From: Oceaniglobus indicus
Lineage (GTDB): Bacteria; Pseudomonadota; Alphaproteobacteria; Rhodobacterales; Rhodobacteraceae
Assembly (NCBI RefSeq): GCF_002751875.1
Contig: NZ_NMZM01000001.1
Span: forward strand, 475,514-539,513
Direction of reading: 5' to 3'
Length of the DNA stretch: 64,000 nucleotides
A model generated the notes under the pieces. It searched no databases. It worked only from the letters and a program-made list of their open reading frames with translations, and was not told where the DNA came from. Position numbers and translations under genes: made by a program. Shown here piece after piece: positions 54,701 to 62,440 of this stretch (position 1 is the first letter of the stretch; every line of letters begins with the position of its first letter).

Positions 54701-56871
54701 GCCTTTCCAATAAAGACATCAATGCCTTTGCCGATCTTGGCACGCAGGTCGTTACCGAGGGAAACGAGTTTAAAGTAACCCGAAACGGGAACAGGTTCAC
54801 GGTCGCTGAGAATGGACTAGGCTATACCGTTACAACCTCGGATGGCGTTGAAAAAACCTTCCCGAATGCTGCGGCGCTTCTAGCCGATCCGGCATTTGCA
54901 GACCTTCCGCGAATTGCGAAGAATCAAGTGATTTTGCTGTCACCGGGAAAAACGGGCGACAATCCGGTCCCGATTGTCGGTGAACTGAAGAATGTCATGG
55001 GCGATAGCTCACCATTCGCCATTGAGCAAGGTCAGACGCCTTGGTTGGCGCTCAATCGATGGCTCGCTAATCAGCATAGTTCCAGTAATCAAGGGGGTAC
55101 GGACATTCTCTTGATTGACGGACCAGCCGGTGTTGGGAAGACCACCGTCGTCCGTGAAGCGGCTCTTTTGCGTGCTGAGCAATACGATGGATCGGCGCCA
55201 CTGATCCTGCAGATTGCGAGTCGTGGGCGAGTTCTTCAAAACATCGCAGACCTAATTGCTTTTGCGCTGCAAGATGTTCGATCGAATCTGACGATTGGGC
55301 AACTGATGTCGCTCGTGCGGCATGGACTTATCATTCTTGCCATTGATGGTTTTGACGAATTGTCCGATCCAAACGGTTTCGAGACCGCTTGGAGCGGGCT
55401 GAACAGCCTTATCGCAGATTCGCGCGGTGCAGCGACATTCCTACTCGCAGGGCGGGAAACATTCGTTTCCACCGAGCTAATGCAAAGGCAACTAACGTCC
55501 TTCAATACCGAAAATGACAGGCTTTCGGCTCTGACATTAGGAGACCCTGACCCAGAAGCAGCGAAGAATTGGTTACTTCAACAGCCGGGTTGGGACCACT
55601 CGCTATTGAAGCGAAAATTCGTCGAGCCAATCTTTGACCACGGCTCCTATGCCCTTCGCCCATTCTTTCTTAAAGTTATTTCGGACGAACCTGCTGCGCT
55701 CGCGAGCGACGAGCCCCCTGCTTCAGATTTGCTGAGTTACCTTGTGCAGATCATGCTTCGAAGGGAAGCAAAGAAATTCATCGACCAGCTCGACCCTCCC
55801 GGTGGATCGAATATCACTCAAGACTATGAAACCTACGTTGGGCGGTTTTTGGAGGAGGTCGCGCGCGATCTGGCTGAGAACCAATCTGAGGCATTGGCTG
55901 ACGATGCCCTTGACCTGCTCGCGACCGTTGCTGCCGACGGGCTGCTCCCAGACGATCAAGTGGCAGCTGTTGTTCAGCGTGCTGGATCAGTAGTATTTCT
56001 AGCCAAGGACCTGCGTCCAGGTCACTTCCGTTTCGCCCATGAACAACTCTTGCAGCACTTCCTTGCTCGCGAAGCGCTTCGGTCGGTGGGTGAAGGCGAG
56101 ACACCTCGATATGTGCGGCGCAACCTGTTCGGGCGCGACGCATTGGAGGTGTTCGCCCATGTAGCAAGGGACCGCCACGACGAGTCAAAGCGATTTCTGA
56201 ATTCGGTCCGTGCAGGCATTGCCCAACCATCTCGCGACAGGACGAACACGAACTTGTCGGTGCTTGGAGTCGCAGCCGCTTGTGGAACGGCCGTTGAAAA
56301 TGCCGATCTTCAGATTCGAGATGTCGGAATCAATGAGTTGTATTTCCCTTTCTCTGCGCCGATTGGGATTTCCATTCGAGACACGGCAATCAGTATCCTG
56401 CATGCCGCCAGTGCCGATCTTCGAAATGTCGTCTTTGAAAGTGGGGTTCATATATCCACGCTTGAAGTAGATCGTCGAACCCAACTTCCAGACCAAATAC
56501 CTCAACCTCAAATGTTGGTGCATGCTACCGAAACGACGAGCGACCCTGTTGAAATTCAAAGCTATCTCAATCCTGGCTCTCAACGGTCTGATACCCAACT
56601 CGATTGGTCGGATGATCTCCTTGAGATTCTGGGGCGGATCGAACGTTACCGAACGTTCTGGCTGCGGACAAATCTAGATGACACGGACCATCAAGGACGG
56701 CGCATTGTAACTCACCGTTTGTGGCCCGAGGTATTCCAAGCTTTGCGCCAACTGGATCTAGTCACTGTCAAAACTAAGCAAGCATCTGGACCAAATGCAG
56801 AGTTCATCCATTTCCGGCAAGATGTAATTTTGACCGAAAACGAGAACCTATACCGAATACTAAATGGTTGA
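54688..56871 (+). CDS. NACHT-type STAND NTPase, candidate sensor of a defence pair
   Basis: 727 residues. The N-terminal ~100 residues are unassigned (FKVTRNGNRFTVAENGLGYTV looks like a small beta domain). The NTPase has Walker A GPAGVGKTT (145-153), the NACHT-type Walker B LIILAIDGFDELSD (214-227; Asp220, Asp223, Glu224) and the sensor-like TFLLAGRETF, then a winged-helix/helical region to about residue 470 (FAHEQLLQHFLAREAL). A segment with strand repeats (ENADLQIRDVGINELYFPF, ASADLRNVVFESG) near 535-605 recalls pentapeptide-type sensors, and a C-terminal winged-helix-like domain closes the protein. No membrane segment. Such proteins oligomerise on sensing a phage product and activate an effector; here the effector would be the overlapping NYN gene, not a fused domain. 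Confidence 0.78.
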   Translation: MPPLSLSNKDINAFADLGTQVVTEGNEFKVTRNGNRFTVAENGLGYTVTTSDGVEKTFPNAAALLADPAFADLPRIAKNQVILLSPGKTGDNPVPIVGELKNVMGDSSPFAIEQGQTPWLALNRWLANQHSSSNQGGTDILLIDGPAGVGKTTVVREAALLRAEQYDGSAPLILQIASRGRVLQNIADLIAFALQDVRSNLTIGQLMSLVRHGLIILAIDGFDELSDPNGFETAWSGLNSLIADSRGAATFLLAGRETFVSTELMQRQLTSFNTENDRLSALTLGDPDPEAAKNWLLQQPGWDHSLLKRKFVEPIFDHGSYALRPFFLKVISDEPAALASDEPPASDLLSYLVQIMLRREAKKFIDQLDPPGGSNITQDYETYVGRFLEEVARDLAENQSEALADDALDLLATVAADGLLPDDQVAAVVQRAGSVVFLAKDLRPGHFRFAHEQLLQHFLAREALRSVGEGETPRYVRRNLFGRDALEVFAHVARDRHDESKRFLNSVRAGIAQPSRDRTNTNLSVLGVAAACGTAVENADLQIRDVGINELYFPFSAPIGISIRDTAISILHAASADLRNVVFESGVHISTLEVDRRTQLPDQIPQPQMLVHATETTSDPVEIQSYLNPGSQRSDTQLDWSDDLLEILGRIERYRTFWLRTNLDDTDHQGRRIVTHRLWPEVFQALRQLDLVTVKTKQASGPNAEFIHFRQDVILTENENLYRILNG

Positions 56872-57473
56872 TCCACACTGGCTTGTGTTGATGCAGTTGC
56901 AGCGAATGTCGGCACTGCGGAATGCCGCCGCAGCATGGCGGCAAGATGTCGAACCGTAGCTATGGGCCGATTTTGAAATCCAATTTGGTGCTACGCCTCC
57001 TCATCCATTCGCAACGCGTCGCAAGAAGCGCGTAATGAATGGATGAGGAGGGATTTTCGCCGCGCCACCTTGTGCCGATCGCCGTGGGTCTGGGGGGCGC
57101 GCAATGCGCCCTGCCTGTCGGGAGACGCCAGTGGGTGCAGGGGCGTGGCGAACGGCCCCTGCGAGCAGGCGGGGGTTCGGGGGAGGAGTGCGGAACGACG
57201 CTCCCCCGGGAGCAGGGGTTGCAAGGGGAGTGCGGAACGATGACCTTGCCGCCCTCCGCGCAGGAGTGCCCGCCGCACAGGCGCCCCCGGCGGGCGGGGT
57301 TCCGGGGCAGCGCCCGGACGAACGGCAGGCCGAACGCAGGCACCGCAGGTGCCGGAGTGCGGGCTGTTTAGTGAGTAATGACCCCGCACATCCGTTCGCG
57401 CACGCGTCTGTCCGGTTTCTGCGTTCCGGAAAGAGATGATCCCATTTCCTGACCTCAATCTTCGGAGGTCGAA
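56872..57473. other. 602-bp non-coding region: cargo edge and candidate oriT
   Basis: No gene supported. From left to right it has the AT-richer tail of the cargo, the conserved-head hairpin (56996-57051), then very GC-rich DNA with an inverted repeat GCAGGGGC/GCCCCTGC (57137-57144, 57155-57162), GGGGGAG/CTCCCCC (57179-57185, 57201-57207) and a 14-bp direct repeat GGAGTGCGGAACGA (57185-57198, 57227-57240). Lying directly upstream of a relaxase gene, this is the likely transfer origin. Confidence 0.55.
56996..57051. repeat. Conserved-head hairpin, right copy
   Basis: Outer arms CCTCCTCATCCATTC (56996-57010) and GAATGGATGAGGAGG (57037-57051) are perfectly complementary; inside, CGCG/CGCG closes the loop TCGCAAGAAG. 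The 18-nt head 57015-57032 is identical to 53722-53739 and in the same orientation. Marks the right edge of the cargo. Confidence 0.75.
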
Positions 57474-58700
57474 ATGGCAAGCAAGAAATACCCGGTGGTC
57501 CTGCGGTTCGAGGGGATGAATCCCAGCGATATCGGTGGCTATGAAGCGCATCGCTATCGCAAGGGCGGAGACCTCGGCCACATCGACCGCAACAAGCCCG
57601 CACCGCGGCGTCTGCACGGCAACAGCACCTGGGCGCAGGAAGCGGTGGCCGAGATCGAGCTGATGAAGGTCGAGACCTTCGCGGCCGAGCTCGAAGACCT
57701 CGACCGGCGGAACCGTCGCAAGGATCTGGCTAAACGGCGCATCGAAGGGCCGCGCGACCCTTGGCGCGCCTCTCGCCACGGCCCGATGCGCGAGTTGATC
57801 CTCACCGCCAACAAGGAATGGTTCGAGCAGACCGAAAGCAGCGACGTCGAGTTCAGCAACGCGCAGGAGGACCGCTTCGAAGAGCGGGCAATGGAATGGC
57901 TGCTCGAAAACTTCGGCGACGACCTTATCCACGCCCGCGCCGATACCGATGAGCAAGCCTATCACATTCACGCGGTCATCATGCCGCGCGCGACAGCCAA
58001 GAAATACGGGACCGAGTGCCGGGTTCTGCAGCCCTCGATCCATCCGCTCATCAAAGACTACGAAGCCGCGCAGGACAGCGTCGGCGAGTGGTTCAGCGAG
58101 ATCGGCCTTGTGCGCGGTGAGCGCCGCAAGCAGGCGATCCGCGATGCCCTGAACGATGGCCGGACCCCACCGATCAACCCGCGTCATGTCCGACCCGCAG
58201 AGTGGCGCGCGAAAGAGGAAAAGCGTCTCGCCGAGAAAGCTGCCGAGGTTGAGCTGCGGGAGCGTGATGTCGTCGAACGGGAAGAGGACGCCGCTACGCT
58301 CATGGCATTCGCCGATGCCGTTTCGGCGGGCGAGATCGAAGCGGACGGGCGCGCAGTCGAGACGGATGATACTGCCTCAAAGCCACCATCAAAAAAGCCG
58401 CTTTCAAGCGCCTCCCGCGGCTTTGCCGCCGCACGGGCGGCCTTCCGCGCCGCTGCAAAACGACTGCGCGCAACCGCCGACGCGAAGGCAGAGCGCCAAG
58501 CACGGGAACGAGTTGCAGCCGAGATTGCCGAGATCAAGGCCGCTGACGCCGTGATCCTCGACATTGTCCGCCACATCCCGACCGCACAGCGGCAAAAGAT
58601 CGCGCAGGTCCGGCGTCAACTTACGGCGAAAATCATGGCCCTGGACCCACGCTCGAAAGGCCGCTCGAAAGGCGCCGAACCGCGCGATGGCAACCCGTGA
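57474..58700 (+). CDS. MobV/Pre-type relaxase
   Basis: 408 residues. The MobV N-terminal motif is seen in YEAHRYRKGGDLGHIDRNK (His26, Arg29, His36, Asp38), and the metal-binding motif III in IHARADTDEQAYHIHAVIMP (His153, Asp157, Glu160, His164, His166), close to the H-x-D-E-x-x-P-H-x-H form of plasmid mobilization/recombination proteins. The C-terminal half is a long charged coiled coil (KEEKRLAEKAAEVELRERDVVEREED and AKAERQARERVAAEIAEIKA). It would nick the island's oriT and pilot the strand into a recipient using another element's conjugation channel. Confidence 0.82.
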   Translation: MASKKYPVVLRFEGMNPSDIGGYEAHRYRKGGDLGHIDRNKPAPRRLHGNSTWAQEAVAEIELMKVETFAAELEDLDRRNRRKDLAKRRIEGPRDPWRASRHGPMRELILTANKEWFEQTESSDVEFSNAQEDRFEERAMEWLLENFGDDLIHARADTDEQAYHIHAVIMPRATAKKYGTECRVLQPSIHPLIKDYEAAQDSVGEWFSEIGLVRGERRKQAIRDALNDGRTPPINPRHVRPAEWRAKEEKRLAEKAAEVELRERDVVEREEDAATLMAFADAVSAGEIEADGRAVETDDTASKPPSKKPLSSASRGFAAARAAFRAAAKRLRATADAKAERQARERVAAEIAEIKAADAVILDIVRHIPTAQRQKIAQVRRQLTAKIMALDPRSKGRSKGAEPRDGNP

Positions 58701-58722
58701 AAAAGTTCGCTGAACCCCTCGA

Positions 58723-58738
58723 AATCTTTCACCTGAAA
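58723..58738. promoter_or_regulatory. Palindrome after the relaxase gene
   Basis: TCTTTCA-CC-TGAAAGA is a perfect 7-bp inverted repeat 23 bp after the relaxase stop in an AT-richer 226-bp gap before the next gene. Operator or weak terminator (followed by AAAAAA on the plus strand rather than T). Confidence 0.35.
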
Positions 58739-58926
58739 GAAAAAACTCGGATCGCCAAAAAACATGTTCAATTGTTTCAAGCACATAGGCGTCAATCCGC
58801 AAAATCTCGTTTTAGCTCGATTAAGTCGCCGATTCTTTCGCATCCACATTAAGCGCAAGCCGGATGCGGCGGGCGGAAAACCCAAGGCTCCGGTGAAACC
58901 GCAAACGCAACATTGGAGTATCCAAA

Positions 58927-59358
58927 ATGAGCAAGTCCCTTCCCCAGAAACCCGCTCGCAAGCCCCGCGCCGCACAGTTCCAAATGACCCCGGCCATGCA
59001 ACAGCGCATGGAAAAGGCGATGGTCTCGATCGGCTCTTTCGCCGACAAGGCGGCCCGCAAGGACGACAAGGTCCAGCGCGAGGCTCGCATGGCCATCGCC
59101 GACACCTTCGACGCCTGGCTCGACTGGTTGGAGGAAACCGCGCCGGAACAGATCGAAGAGACGTTCTTCGAACTCGGCTGCTTCGCCACTGCCACCAACC
59201 GCCGCCGGCTGTTCAAGCACGCCAAGGCCCCCGAGGGAGTCGCTGAGCGTGCGCAGGAACAAGTCGACCGTTGGAAGGCCGAGGAAAAAGCTGCCAAGGC
59301 CGCTGCGGAGGCCGAGACCGCAAAATCCACGCCCGGGGCCGCCGAAGGCGATGCGTGA
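58927..59358 (+). CDS. Hypothetical island protein, alanine/charge-rich
   Basis: 143 residues, no family recognised. Basic N-terminus (MSKSLPQKPARKPRAAQF), a helical core (MQQRMEKAMVSIGSFADKAARKDDKVQREARMAIADTFDAWLDWLEE and EETFFELGCFATATNRRRLFKHA) and an Ala/Glu/Lys coiled-coil tail. Could be a DNA-binding or relaxosome accessory protein given its basic start and place behind the relaxase; this is inference. Confidence 0.6.
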   Translation: MSKSLPQKPARKPRAAQFQMTPAMQQRMEKAMVSIGSFADKAARKDDKVQREARMAIADTFDAWLDWLEETAPEQIEETFFELGCFATATNRRRLFKHAKAPEGVAERAQEQVDRWKAEEKAAKAAAEAETAKSTPGAAEGDA

Positions 59359-59554
59359 ACCTATTGCCCCGTGCGCAGAACGCGCGCGGGGCCAAACAGA
59401 ACCCGAGAACACACTGTTTCCAGATTGCCAGCTACTCAAGCGAAACCGCGTTGGCTATATCACCAGTCCGAACACAGGAGATCCGACATGTAGGCACCCA
59501 ACCCCAATCCCCCGAAACCAGCCGCGCGCCTGCGGTGGTGGGGTATGGAGTGCC

Positions 59555-59818
59555 ATGTCGACCAGACACGCCGCCCGGGCAGCGGCTCCCCAACTCGCCC
59601 GAATCCACCGGACCCCGACCGGATCAAAGCAAAGCAAGATCGACAGGATCCGCAACGCCAGAGCGCAGATCGCACGAAAGATCACCGACGGCGAAGAGTG
59701 GATGCTCCCCCTGCTGAAACGGTTCAACGCCGAACTTGCCAGCCTCGAAGAGGACCAAGACCTCCTCTTCCAAGCCGCCGAAATCGCCAACCACGCCGCC
59801 CCTCACCGGGCGGCGTGA
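59555..59818 (+). CDS. Small hypothetical island protein
   Basis: 87 residues: MSTRHAARAAAPQLARIHRTPTGSKQSKIDRIRNARAQIARKITDGEEWMLPLLKRFNAELASLEEDQDLLFQAAEIANHA. Basic first half, acidic helical second half. The start at 59555 has GGAG only 4 nt upstream, so it is not certain; the frame extends to 59249 but that part overlaps the previous gene. Confidence 0.45.
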   Translation: MSTRHAARAAAPQLARIHRTPTGSKQSKIDRIRNARAQIARKITDGEEWMLPLLKRFNAELASLEEDQDLLFQAAEIANHAAPHRAA

Positions 59819-59867
59819 TACGTTTTGGATGACGACCAATGCGATCTGCCGAATGCTCTGCGATAGA

Positions 59868-59914
59868 ATATGTTACATATATCCTTGCAATGCTCGAACG
59901 CATTTGTTACATAT
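59868..59914. promoter_or_regulatory. Two-site operator upstream of the 59942 gene
   Basis: ATATGT-T-ACATAT (59868-59880) is a perfect palindrome; ATTTGT-T-ACATAT (59902-59914) is a second copy with one mismatch, 34 bp away. TATAGC at 59919-59924 is a possible -10. The sites straddle the promoter of the next gene, whose N-terminus looks DNA-binding, so autorepression is likely. Confidence 0.5.
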
Positions 59915-59941
59915 TGGCTATAGCTGAGCGAGGAGACAGCA

Positions 59942-60508
59942 ATGATGCCCGTAATCCGTATAAATGACGCCACCTTTGCCGACATAAGCGTGCTCAAGAC
60001 TTGGTTCGGAACCAAGTCGCCAAGTGAGACCATCGACCGCATCGTCCGCGAAGCGATGGATGGGCTTGGGATAGAACGCGATGACGGTTTTGAAGGCGCA
60101 GTTGGTGGTCAGGACAAAGTAACCTCAGCGCACGAAGCCACTCCGAGCCTAACATTTACGAAGCCGATGAATGCAAAGGTCAACGGCGACACCATTAGCA
60201 ATCCCAATTGGGCCTCCATCTTGCACACTGTGATCAAGGCCGTCAGTCAGAAAGGGTACGAGCGCGAAAGCTTAGTGCGTCAGCTCGGTGTGCCAGCAAA
60301 GGCTGGTTGCTATGAAGAAGAAGGCTACAAATACGACCACGAACTCGACATCTCAGTTCAAGGGCAATCGGCAGCCGACGCTTGGAAAGAAGTCGAGCGC
60401 CTTGCTGATCAGTGGCGGATTCCAGTGTATGTAGAGTTCGTGTGGCGGCAAACGCCAAAAGCGCAACATCCAGGGAAGTCCGGAGTTCTCCGCGCGGGTG
60501 AGCAATAA
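59942..60508 (+). CDS. Unknown island protein with possible ribbon-helix-helix-like N-terminus
   Basis: 188 residues; no family named. The first 45 residues (VIRINDATFADISVLKTWFGTKSPSETIDRIVREAMDGL) have the strand-helix-helix order of RHH DNA-binding proteins. The C-terminal part (WASILHTVIKAVSQKGY then HELDISVQGQSAADAWKEVERLADQWRIPVYVEFVWRQ and AQHPGKSGVL) is an alpha/beta domain. Strong AGGAG before the ATG. Candidate master regulator of the element, facing the integrase convergently. Confidence 0.6.
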   Translation: MMPVIRINDATFADISVLKTWFGTKSPSETIDRIVREAMDGLGIERDDGFEGAVGGQDKVTSAHEATPSLTFTKPMNAKVNGDTISNPNWASILHTVIKAVSQKGYERESLVRQLGVPAKAGCYEEEGYKYDHELDISVQGQSAADAWKEVERLADQWRIPVYVEFVWRQTPKAQHPGKSGVLRAGEQ

Positions 60509-60517
60509 CATCTATCG

Positions 60518-60540
60518 GTTGCGGGATTCATTCCCGCAAC
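60518..60540. terminator. Stem-loop between convergent genes
   Basis: GTTGCGGG-ATTCATT-CCCGCAAC, an 8-bp perfect stem 10 bp after the 59942 gene and 68 bp beyond the convergent integrase stop. No T-run, so termination is uncertain. Confidence 0.4.
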
Positions 60541-60607
60541 TCTGCGCCTTCAGGCTCGCAATGCCAGCCTTTCAGCCTACCGATCCTGATACCCGGACAA
60601 TCGATCA

Positions 60608-61933
60608 CTATGCCAGATGCTCCGGCACTTGGAGCATAACGCGGCTCGCAAGCGCATGCCGGTCCGGCAAAGCCATCGCATCGCCATAGACCGCGCGCTT
60701 TCGGATCTGCTTGATGCTGTGGCCCATCATCTCTCCACTGATGTCCATCCGCTTGGTCTCCGCCAGGAGACGGCTCTCCCAAGTATGCCGAACGCCACCG
60801 ATGGTGTGATTTGGCGACGGCAGCAGGCCATTGCTGCGCATATACTTGTTCATCGCCGCCGAGTAGGTGCTCTTGCCGCGATAACGCGGAAAGCCATCGG
60901 GATGGCGCTTGGCTGCGGCCAACGCGACGCCGACCAGGGGCACGAGGCGCGTGGATGCGCTGTTCTTGATCTCGCGCCGGTTGTCCCCTTCCTCGAACTT
61001 GATCTCGAAATGCGGGAATGGATGATCGAGCACGAACGCGCCGGGCGGCAAGTCGTGAATCTCGGACTGCCGGCATCCCGTTTCAATCGAAATGAGCAGA
61101 ATGTCCCGCGCCTCGTCATTCGTGCGGTCAAACGCACCGGGCGCGAACCACTTCTCGACAATCCAATCCACCGGGATCTCGAGTTTTCGGCTCTCGGTCT
61201 TGTGCCGGTCCTTCAGGGAAACCCGATGATAGGGCTCCGGCGGATCAGGCTGGGCGATGCTCTCGTAGTAGCGGCGCAGCATCCCGGCCATGTTGGCGAA
61301 ATCCTTGTTGGCGCTCTCCATTGAGAGGTTCTCGGCGGCGATCTTCTTCTGCCACCACGCTTTGTGCTTGAGCGCGGCGGCGTGGTCGATCTCCGACACC
61401 AGCACATCCGTCCCACCAAGCGCAGCTTGCAGGTTGGCGGCGGTTCGCTTGCGCGGATTGCGCCAGAGGCGCATCTGGTTTTCGCTCTTGTAGCGGTTGT
61501 CGTGCGCCGCGATCCGCTCGACCTCATCAACCAAACCAGAAAGCCGCAGAGCGGGCTCATCCACAGCCCCCAAGAGCACCTTGACGGTCTCTGTCGCCCG
61601 GTCGGTGGTCGCAACCTCCACACGCTCCAGAATCTCGTCGATAGGCGCTTCCAGCAAGTCGGAGAGCGGACGGTAGGCGAAGCCCCTGGCCTGTGCGATC
61701 TTCTGCGCCGCCCGGTATGCGTCGGCCTCTTCCGGGCGAGCATTGATGACCGCCATCTGGTCGAGTTCGGCAAGCAGTTTAGCCCTCACATCAGGGAGCA
61801 GCTCGCGCGCACGTCGCTCGCTGTCGGTCTCCAGACTGCGGTGGATTTCCTTGCGGCCAGCGATGGCGAGATACCGTCTGGGTACGCGCATCCGCAGGTG
61901 CCAGGTCTTGCCGCGCTTGATCAGTCCTGCCAT
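60608..61933 (-). CDS. Tyrosine integrase of the island
   Basis: 441 residues. The N-terminal arm-binding part begins MAGLIKRGKTWHLRMRVPRRYLAIAGRKEIHRSLET; the catalytic domain has ISIETGCRQSEI (Arg288), VRHTWESRLLAE (Arg382), EMMGHSIKQI (His405) and KRAVYGDA (nucleophile Tyr416). The His usually three residues before Arg382 is Gly (TIGGVRH). The start at 61933 fits this family; the open frame continues to 62029 but that part encodes the arm-type repeat. It lies 149 bp from attR and integrates the element in tRNA-Ser; the overlap of arm sites with its promoter suggests self-regulation. Confidence 0.9.
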   Translation of the reverse strand: MAGLIKRGKTWHLRMRVPRRYLAIAGRKEIHRSLETDSERRARELLPDVRAKLLAELDQMAVINARPEEADAYRAAQKIAQARGFAYRPLSDLLEAPIDEILERVEVATTDRATETVKVLLGAVDEPALRLSGLVDEVERIAAHDNRYKSENQMRLWRNPRKRTAANLQAALGGTDVLVSEIDHAAALKHKAWWQKKIAAENLSMESANKDFANMAGMLRRYYESIAQPDPPEPYHRVSLKDRHKTESRKLEIPVDWIVEKWFAPGAFDRTNDEARDILLISIETGCRQSEIHDLPPGAFVLDHPFPHFEIKFEEGDNRREIKNSASTRLVPLVGVALAAAKRHPDGFPRYRGKSTYSAAMNKYMRSNGLLPSPNHTIGGVRHTWESRLLAETKRMDISGEMMGHSIKQIRKRAVYGDAMALPDRHALASRVMLQVPEHLA

Positions 61934-61984
61934 TCGTGCCACCTCTATTCTGCGGTCGGTGTCGCAGGCATCGTTCGATGTCGC

Positions 61985-62008
61985 TGCTACACATTTTGCT
62001 ACACAATT
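61985..62008 (+). repeat. Arm-type integrase-binding repeat, right copy
   Basis: Identical 24-mer to 52512-52535 (two TGCTACACA units), 52 bp upstream of the integrase start codon and 73 bp from attR. Confidence 0.7.
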
Positions 62009-62081
62009 CAGCTCACCCCCGAACCACAAAAATGGCAGAATAACTATAAAAATTAGGAAATTTCAGCGCGCAGATTGTCGC

Positions 62082-62105
62082 GTTCGAATCCCTGTCTCTC
62101 CGCCA
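62082..62105 (+). repeat. attR: right direct repeat of the island
   Basis: Exact 24-bp copy of the tRNA-Ser(CGA) 3' end (52408-52431). The rest of the tRNA is absent here, so this is the element-chromosome junction, not a second tRNA gene. Confidence 0.92.
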
Positions 62106-62332
62106 CTAAGTCCCTGATATTGTGTGACTTTGTAGCCCGGCGTGGCCAAGCCCCCACCTCTTTGGACAAAGTAAAAGTCGGCATACTATGCCGTGTTGGG
62201 GCGTCACCGCATGCACCGACTATGCTGTGACGCTGCCAAATTTCGCTTGGCAGAGGCCCTTTGCGCCCTTCTTCGAACGACAAAAGCCTCGCCGTTTCGG
62301 GCGGAGCTTTTGTCAGCCGGGGCGAGTCGGCG

Positions 62333-62440
62333 TCAGAGACCGATATTGCCGTAGGCATTGGCGATCACTTGCTGCTCCTGGGTGAGGTAGCGGAAGTAAT
62401 AGCGCTCGGTGGTCGTCACCGACCCGTGGGGCAGCTTGCA
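62333..62440 (-). pseudogene. C-terminal remnant of a second tyrosine recombinase
   Basis: The last 33 codons of a minus-strand frame read LPHGSVTTTERYYFRYLTQEQQ then VIANAYGNIGL and stop. PHGSVTTTERYY is the classical end of a phage-type integrase (GH-x-S-x-x-T-T-E-x-Y with the nucleophile Tyr). Upstream of about 62440 the frame loses this character, where S8-peptidase-like sequence begins on the other strand, so the gene was truncated by deletion. Confidence 0.65.

Larger units (their letters stand above)
52432..62105. mobile_element. Integrative mobilizable element in tRNA-Ser(CGA), about 9.7 kb
   Basis: Bounded by the 24-bp tRNA repeat. Contents from left to right: arm-type repeat, small helical protein, PemK-like protein, hairpin-flanked NYN-NACHT operon, candidate oriT, MobV-type relaxase, three small unknown genes, and a tyrosine integrase facing inwards from the right end with a second arm-type repeat. 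There is a relaxase but no conjugation genes, so it would need a helper element for transfer. Integration downstream of an intact tRNA restores the tRNA 3' end, the usual outcome for such integrases. Confidence 0.88.

Noticed and set aside
56960..57603. Minus-strand frames across the region before the relaxase
   Set aside because: Proline/arginine-rich read-through of GC-rich repeats with no motif; the region is better read as non-coding oriT-like DNA.
60498..60689. 63-codon frame beginning near the 59942 gene end
   Set aside because: Overlaps the hairpin and the integrase 3' end antisense; no support.
62082..62105. A second tRNA-Ser
   Set aside because: Only the 3' 24 nt are present; it is the attR repeat.
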